64,000 nt of DNA from NCBI RefSeq assembly GCF_000717055.1, contig NZ_JNXI01000015.1, forward strand, positions 124,001-188,000. Reading direction: 5' to 3'. The notes beneath the pieces are model-generated. The model was given only the letters and a program-made list of their open reading frames with translations. It had not been told where the DNA came from and searched no databases. Below are positions 57,026 to 64,000 of this stretch, piece after piece; position 1 is the stretch's first letter; every line of letters starts with the position of its first letter. The position numbers and the translations under genes are program-made. The DNA is from Streptomyces iakyrus (GTDB taxonomy: Bacteria; Actinomycetota; Actinomycetes; Streptomycetales; Streptomycetaceae).

Positions 57026-58408
57026 GGCCGGCGCCAGCTCCGTCCGTGTCGCTCGAGCATTTCGTCCGCCTCGACGGGCCCCCAGGTACCGGCCTGGTAC
57101 TGGGCGGGCTTGCCGTTCTTGTCCCAGTACTCCTCGATCGGGTCGAGGATCTTCCAGGACAGCTCGACCTCCTCGGTACGCGGGAAGAGGTTCGAGTCAC
57201 CGAGCAGAACGTCCAGGATCAGACGCTCGTAGGCCTCCGGGCTGGACTCCGTGAAGGACTCGCCGTACGCGAAGTCCATCGACACGTCCCGGATCTCCAT
57301 CGACGTGCCCGGCACCTTCGAGCCGAAGCGGACCGTGACGCCCTCGTCCGGCTGGACGCGGATGACGATCGCGTTGGAGCCGAGCTCCTCGGTCGCGGTG
57401 GAGTCGAAGGGGGAGTGCGGGGCCCGCTGGAACACGACGGCGATCTCCGTCACCCGGCGGCCCAGCCGCTTGCCGGTGCGCAGGTAGAAGGGGACGCCCG
57501 CCCAGCGGCGGTTGTCGATCTCCAGCTTGATCGCGGCGTAGGTGTCGGTCTTCGAGGAGGCGTCGATGCCGTCCTCGTCGAGATAGCCGATCACCTTCGC
57601 GCCGCCCTGCCAGCCCGCGGAGTACTGGCCGCGCACGGTGTCCCGGCCCAGGTCCTGCGGCAGCTTCACGGCGCCGAGGACCTTGGTCTTCTCGGCGGCC
57701 AGCGCGTCCGCGTCGAAGGAGGCCGGCTCCTCCATGGCCGTCAGGGCCATCAGCTGGAGCAGGTGGTTCTGGATGACGTCACGTGCGGCGCCGATGCCGT
57801 CGTAGTACCCGGCCCGGCCGCCGATGCCGATGTCCTCGGCCATGGTGATCTGCACGTGGTCCACGAAGGACCGGTTCCAGATCGAGGTTGTGGCCGAACG
57901 GCTTCTCGATGACCGCGCGCCGCCAGGAGCCGCCCGTCTGGTCGGCCAGCTGGTGCTTCTTCAGCTGCTGGATGACCACCGGGAACGCCGACGGCGGCAC
58001 GGACAGGTAGAAGGCGAAGTTGCCGCCCGTGCCCTGTGCCTTGTCCAGCTCGTCGATCGTGGAGCGCAGCCGCTCGAACGCGTCGTCGTCGTCGAACGTG
58101 CCCTGCACGAAGCGCATGCCCTGGATGAGCTGCTGCCAGACCTCCTCGCGGAAGGGCGTGCGGGCGTGCTCCTTGACCGCGTCGTGCACTTCCTGCGCGA
58201 AGTCCTCATGAGCCCACTCGCGGCGGGCGAAGCCCACCAGCGAGAAGCCCGGCGGCAGCAGGCCCCGGTTGGCGAGGTCGTACACGGCGGGCATGAGCTT
58301 CTTGCGGGACAGGTCGCCCGTGACGCCGAAGATGACCAGGCCCGACGGCCCCGCGATACGCGGGAGCCGTCGGTCCGCGGGGTCACGCAGCGGGTTGCTG
58401 CTCGACAC
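57022..58408 (-). pseudogene. zwf: Glucose-6-phosphate dehydrogenase with internal deletion and frameshift
   Basis: The 5' block (58408 down to ~57887) is an orthodox Zwf start: GLVIFGVTGDLSRKKLMPAV, VGFARREW and the end AVIEKPFGHN. The 3' block (~57882 to 57022) is in another frame, starting IWNRSFVDHVQITMAEDIGI and running to a normal C-terminus with GPVEADEMLERHGRSWRRP. About 47 residues are gone between them, among them the RIDHYLGKE active-site signature, which holds the catalytic His and Lys. The total, ~460 codons, is short of the usual ~510. GTG 58408 lies 4 bp after tal, with GGAGGG inside the tal end. If the gap is real, the product is dead. Confidence 0.92.
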
Positions 58409-58412
58409 CTGT

Positions 58413-59531
58413 TCAGCCCTCCGAGGGGGCGAGGCGCTTGAGCTCGGCCTCGGTCGACTTCAGCAGGTCGGTCCAGGAGGCCTCGAACTTCTCGACGCCC
58501 TCCTCCTCCAGCAGCCGGACCACGTCGTCGTACTTGATCCCGAGCTTCTCGACCGCGTCGAGGTCGGCGCGGGCCTGCTCGTACGTGCCGGCGACGGCGT
58601 TGCCGCGGATCTCGCCCTGCTCCTCCGTGGCGAAGAGGGTCGCCTCGGGCATGGTGTTCACCGTGTTCGGAGCCACCAGTTCTTCGACGTACATGGTGGG
58701 CTTGTACGCCTTGTCCTTCACGCCGGTGGACGCCCACAGCGGACGCTGCTTGTTGGCGCCCGCCTTCTCCAGGGCGCTCCAGCGGTCCGAGGAGAAGACC
58801 TCCTCGTACGCCTGGTAGGCCAGCCGGGCGTTGGCGACGCCGGCCTTGCCGCGCGCGGCCTTGGCCTCGTCGGTGCCCAGCGCGTCGATCCGCTTGTCGA
58901 TCTCGGTGTCCACGCGGGACACGAAGAACGAGGCCACGGAGTGGATCTGCGACAGATCCAGGCCGCGCTCCTTGGCCTTCTCCAGGCCCTCCAGGAACGC
59001 GTCCATGACCAGGCGGTAGCGCTCCAGCGAGAAGATCAGCGTGACATTGACGCTGATGCCCAGGCCGATGGTCTCGGCGATGGCCGGGATGCCCGCCTCG
59101 GTCGCCGGGATCTTGATGAGCGTGTTGGGCCGGTCCACCAGCCAGGCGAGCTGCTTGGCCTCGGCGACCGTGGCCCGCGTGTTGTGCGCCAGGCGCGGGT
59201 CGACCTCGATCGACACCCGTCCGTCCTTGCCGCCGGTGGCGTCGAAGACCGGGCGCAGGATGTCGGCGGCGTCACGGACGTCCGCCGTCGTGATCATGCG
59301 GATGGCCTCTTCGACGGTGACCTCGCGGGCGGCGAGGTCGGTCAGCTGCGTGTCGTAGCCGTCGCCCTGCGAGATCGCCTTCTGGAAGATCGACGGGTTG
59401 GTGGTGACGCCCACGACGTGCTGCTGGTCGATCAGCTCGGCGAGGTTGCCGGACGTGATCCGCTTGCGCGACAGGTCGTCCAGCCAGATCGCCACGCCTT
59501 CCTCGGAGAGGCGCTTGAGTGCGTCTGTCAT
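58413..59531 (-). CDS. tal: Transaldolase
   Basis: 372 residues. It transfers a dihydroxyacetone unit between sugar phosphates via a Schiff-base Lys, seen here in [16 protein letters not shown] (about residue 140). The family signature [16 protein letters not shown] and [20 protein letters not shown] fit the long actinobacterial type. ATG 59531 begins [20 protein letters not shown]; the longer frame upstream lies in tkt. It is 34 bp after tkt and 4 bp before zwf. Confidence 0.97.
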   Translation of the reverse strand: MTDALKRLSEEGVAIWLDDLSRKRITSGNLAELIDQQHVVGVTTNPSIFQKAISQGDGYDTQLTDLAAREVTVEEAIRMITTADVRDAADILRPVFDATGGKDGRVSIEVDPRLAHNTRATVAEAKQLAWLVDRPNTLIKIPATEAGIPAIAETIGLGISVNVTLIFSLERYRLVMDAFLEGLEKAKERGLDLSQIHSVASFFVSRVDTEIDKRIDALGTDEAKAARGKAGVANARLAYQAYEEVFSSDRWSALEKAGANKQRPLWASTGVKDKAYKPTMYVEELVAPNTVNTMPEATLFATEEQGEIRGNAVAGTYEQARADLDAVEKLGIKYDDVVRLLEEEGVEKFEASWTDLLKSTEAELKRLAPSEG

Positions 59532-59565
59532 GGAAATTCCATCTCCTACGTGTCGTATATGAGCG

Positions 59566-61653
<2,088 letters not shown>

Positions 61654-62006
61654 CCTGGGTCAGGGCTCCTCTCCACATGTCGGATGCCGGTGTATCGGGG
61701 CGCCCACCGGCCGCAGTCGAGCCTACCCCCGTGGGACGTGCGTTTTTTCGAGTCACTCCAGAGTGCCGGGACCGATCCCGATCCGCCTCCTGACTGGGCC
61801 GTACCGCATTCGACAGGTGAATACGGAGCCGCTCATCCGGGTGCTCAATCGAGCTTCGACGCGCCCTTCGGAAGCCCCCTTCCAACACGAGCCGACCCCC
61901 GCGAATGTCCGAGTCTGGGCAACGTCTAAAGTGGCGTGGTACGCGCGAGCCTTAACCGGGACTTCACAGGGGTGAGGCTTGCTGGGATGTCTCTGTAGGG
62001 GTGTGC
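61654..62006. other. Divergent intergenic region tkt/ctaB
   Basis: No gene on either strand is supported across ~350 bases. It should contain both promoters. The section 61740-61830 is less G/C-rich (GTGCGTTTTTTCGAGTC) than its surroundings. No clear operator palindrome was seen. Confidence 0.5.
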
Positions 62007-62954
62007 GTGACGGCCGTTGAATCCCGTCCAGCGGGGATGATCGGGGCGGACCAGAGCCCGGCCCACCGGCCGTTCGGGGCCCGTGTCAAGGCGTTCGTGG
62101 CTCTCACCAAGCCGCGGATCATCGAGCTGCTGCTGATCACCACGGTTCCGGTGATGTTCCTGGCGCAGCAGGGCGTGCCCGATCTGGCGCTGGTGCTGCT
62201 GACGTGCCTCGGCGGCTACATGTCCGCGGGCGGCGCCAACGCGCTGAACATGTACATCGACCGCGACATCGACGCGCTGATGGACCGCACCTCGCAGCGG
62301 CCGCTGGTCACCGGCATGGTCAGCCCGCGCGAGTGCCTCGCCTTCGGCATCACGCTGGCCGTCGCCTCGACGCTGCTGTTCGGCCTCACGGTGAACTGGC
62401 TGAGCGCCTGGCTCGCCCTCGGCGCGCTCCTCTTCTACGTGGTCGTCTACACGATGATCCTCAAGCGCCGGACCTCGCAGAACATCGTGTGGGGCGGCAT
62501 CGCCGGCTGCCTGCCGGTGCTGATCGGCTGGTCCTCGGTCACGAACTCGATGTCCTGGGCGCCGGTCATCCTCTTCATGGTCATGTTCTTCTGGACGCCG
62601 CCGCACTACTGGCCGCTGTCCATGAAGGTCAAGGAGGACTACGCGCGCGTGGGCGTGCCGATGCTGCCGGTGGTCGCCTCCAACAAGGTCGTCGCCAAGC
62701 AGATCGTGATCTACAGCTGGGTCATGGTCGCCGTCTCCCTGCTGCTGACCCCGCTCGGCTACACCGGCTGGTTCTACACGTCGGTGGCGCTGCTGGCCGG
62801 CGGCTTCTGGCTCTGGGAGGCGCACGGCCTGCAGAACCGCGCGAAGGCGGAGGTGACGGGCGCGAAGCTGAAGGAGATGCGCCTGTTCCACTGGTCGATC
62901 ACCTACGTCTCGCTGCTGTTCGTGGCGGTCGCGGTCGACCCCTTCCTGCGCTGA
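62007..62954 (+). CDS. ctaB: Protoheme IX farnesyltransferase (heme O synthase)
   Basis: 315 residues of the UbiA prenyltransferase superfamily, about nine helices. It adds farnesyl to heme b to give heme O, for cytochrome oxidase. The two Asp-rich motifs are [20 protein letters not shown] (NxxxDxxxD) and the second-half [37 protein letters not shown] is also typical. GTG 62007 has AGGGG five bases upstream; an earlier GTG at 62001 overlaps that site and is less likely. Its place opposite tkt is the actinobacterial norm. Confidence 0.95.
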   Translation: MTAVESRPAGMIGADQSPAHRPFGARVKAFVALTKPRIIELLLITTVPVMFLAQQGVPDLALVLLTCLGGYMSAGGANALNMYIDRDIDALMDRTSQRPLVTGMVSPRECLAFGITLAVASTLLFGLTVNWLSAWLALGALLFYVVVYTMILKRRTSQNIVWGGIAGCLPVLIGWSSVTNSMSWAPVILFMVMFFWTPPHYWPLSMKVKEDYARVGVPMLPVVASNKVVAKQIVIYSWVMVAVSLLLTPLGYTGWFYTSVALLAGGFWLWEAHGLQNRAKAEVTGAKLKEMRLFHWSITYVSLLFVAVAVDPFLR

Positions 62955-62994
62955 CGTACGTCACACCGCCCTGCCCTCGCGAGACGATCTACCC

Positions 62995-63345
62995 GTGAGT
63001 AGCATCCTGGTCATGGCAGACACGCAGCAGGTTGACCCGAAGGCCGAGCGCAAGGTGGCCCGGCTGGCCAAGCAGATCTCCTCCTTCTCCCAGGCCCACG
63101 GCGGCGCCGAGGGCCAGGTCGCCTACCTCGGCGAGCGCGGCGCCCGCATCGTCCTGGTCGGCGAGGACGGCAACTGGGGCGACCTGGTCGCCCCCTCCTA
63201 CGAGATCGCCGAGAAGGCCGTGGAGAAGTCGGGCATCACCGCCCACGAGGCCTTCGACGGCGAATTCGCGGCGAAGGTCAAGACGGGCCCCTACGAGTGG
63301 AGCCGGATGGCCGGGATCCAGGTAGGCGGCCCCAAGAACGACTGA
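62995..63345 (+). CDS. Conserved hypothetical protein, ~116 residues
   Basis: A soluble, acidic-ended protein starting, from GTG 62995, MSSILVMADTQQVDPKAERK. The ATG at 63013 (MADTQQ) may be the true start. Helix-forming KVARLAKQISSFSQAHGGAE is followed by strands (GQVAYLGERGARIVLVGEDG) and ends WSRMAGIQVGGPKND. I do not recognise a functional family; it is adjacent to ctaB on the same strand and separated from the next gene by a repeat. Codon use is normal for the region, so it is a real gene. Confidence 0.75.
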   Translation: MSSILVMADTQQVDPKAERKVARLAKQISSFSQAHGGAEGQVAYLGERGARIVLVGEDGNWGDLVAPSYEIAEKAVEKSGITAHEAFDGEFAAKVKTGPYEWSRMAGIQVGGPKND

Positions 63346-63350
63346 CCCGT

Positions 63351-63403
63351 TTTCTGGGGGCGCGGGGAACTGCGCGACCAGCCACAACGGGCCCGCACCC
63401 GCC
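63351..63403 (+). repeat. Widespread Streptomyces intergenic repeat
   Basis: Just after the stop lies TTTCTGGGGGCGCGGGGAAC, then TGCGCGACCAGCCACAACGG and GCCCGCACCCGCC. From memory this GGGCGCGGGGAACTGCGCGA motif recurs between genes in many Streptomyces genomes. It may work as a terminator (GCGC...GCGC stem). Confidence 0.5.
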
Positions 63404-63496
63404 GAACTCACCGTTACTCCCAAGACGGCCCCGCGACCTCAAACCCGCTTCACCCGTTAGGACCCGTAGAACAACGCGGTCCACGGGGAGGCCCGG

Positions 63497-64000
63497 ATGA
63501 TCGAAACGCCGTCACTGGTGGACCAGTACTGCCACGGAGTGCTCCGCACGGAGCTGGGCCTCGGCACCTTCGAGGCCCACCTCAGCCGCACCGAGGGCCC
63601 GCCCGCCCCCGGCACGACCCTCTTCGACACCCAGACCGGCTTCGCCGTGCGGCGCTGGTGCCCGCCCCTGCTGGGCCTCGAACCGCACTGCCCACCCGCC
63701 CGCTACCTGGCCCGCCGCCGGGAACTGGGCGTCCTGGAGTCCGGCCGCCGGCTCCTGCGCGGCAGCGGCATCACCACGTACCTGGTCGACACCGGCCTGC
63801 CCGGCGATCTGACCGAACCCGGCGAGCTGGCCTGTGCCGGAGCCGCCGAGGCCCGCGAGATCGTGCGCCTGGAACTCCTCGCCGAGCAGGTCGCCGACAC
63901 CTCCGGAACCGTCGAGTCCTTCCTCGCCAACCTCGCCGAGTCGGTGCACGCGGCCGCCGCGAACGCCGTCGCCTTCACCTCGGTCGCGGGCGTACGGCAC
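63497..64000 (+). CDS. Amidohydrolase-family protein, N-terminal part (3' end outside window)
   Basis: 168 codons from ATG 63497 (GGGGAGG upstream) run open to the window edge: MIETPSLVDQYCHGVLRTEL, then GLGTFEAHLSRTEG, GFAVRRWCPPLLGLEPHCPP, ITTYLVDTGLPGDLTEPGEL. The opening strand with DQYCHG (D-x-x-x-H), and the later IVRLELLAEQVADTSGTVES, match amidohydrolase_2-type metal-dependent hydrolases, including the Streptomyces proteins that resemble the amidohydrolase half of FluG. The substrate is unknown. The rest is outside the window. Confidence 0.7.
   Translation, partial: MIETPSLVDQYCHGVLRTELGLGTFEAHLSRTEGPPAPGTTLFDTQTGFAVRRWCPPLLGLEPHCPPARYLARRRELGVLESGRRLLRGSGITTYLVDTGLPGDLTEPGELACAGAAEAREIVRLELLAEQVADTSGTVESFLANLAESVHAAAANAVAFTSVAGVRH

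Overview
The window is a stretch of high-GC actinobacterial chromosome, almost certainly from a Streptomyces. Third-position G/C is extreme, GTG starts are common, and genes in operons repeatedly overlap by 4 bp (ATGA or GTGA). The gene order uvrB ... uvrA ... uvrC-rapZ-yvcK-whiA ... gap-pgk-tpiA-secG-rbpA-type ... pgl-opcA-zwf-tal-tkt/ctaB is the one known from the Streptomyces core chromosome. No rRNA, tRNA or CRISPR array was seen.

Layout. 0-10 kb: the 3' part of uvrB, a terD gene, a TerD/FtsK-like fusion gene, terC behind a probable Mn2+ (yybP-ykoY) riboswitch, a small dimeric alpha/beta-barrel-type protein, a ChaA-type cation/proton antiporter, an MHS-type transporter, an S66 carboxypeptidase and aroQ. 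10-12.6 kb: a polar amino-acid ABC importer. 12.9-19.1 kb: a decayed island, flanked by a full metallo-beta-lactamase-fold gene on the right and a second copy of that gene's 3' end on the left. It carries a GAF-SpoIIE phosphatase and STAS pair, a broken serine recombinase, a dienelactone hydrolase, an acetyltransferase and gene fragments. 19-29 kb: MBL hydrolase, a maleylpyruvate-isomerase-type protein, uvrA, YceI, an XRE regulator, and a LacI-regulated sugar kinase. 29-41.5 kb: uvrC-rapZ-yvcK-whiA, a secreted M14 carboxypeptidase, then gap, pgk, tpiA, secG and an rbpA paralogue. 41.5-55 kb: an MFS exporter, a broken pgi, a PadR-controlled ABC system, and an alpha-glucoside uptake and hydrolysis cluster. 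55-64 kb: the pentose-phosphate operon tkt-tal-zwf-opcA-pgl, ctaB, and the start of an amidohydrolase-family gene.

Regulation. Four promoters carry the same bipartite motif (T/C)TGTC(A/G)GTG-N8-TAnnnT, which matches the LexA-independent DNA-damage promoter RecA-NDp (recognised through PafBC/ClpR). They lie upstream of terD, uvrA, uvrC and the MFS gene at 41604, and would tie nucleotide excision repair, a Ter stress protein and an exporter into one response. Two near-identical palindromes upstream of the divergent padR/binding-protein genes and of the alpha-glucosidase suggest that PadR links both transport clusters. Tandem LacI-type operators precede lacI-sugar kinase.

Lesions. pgi has lost three internal or terminal blocks and zwf one, each with a frameshift, while the remaining sequence is perfectly conserved. 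This is either real decay (Streptomyces carry paralogues of both) or an assembly fault that should be checked first.
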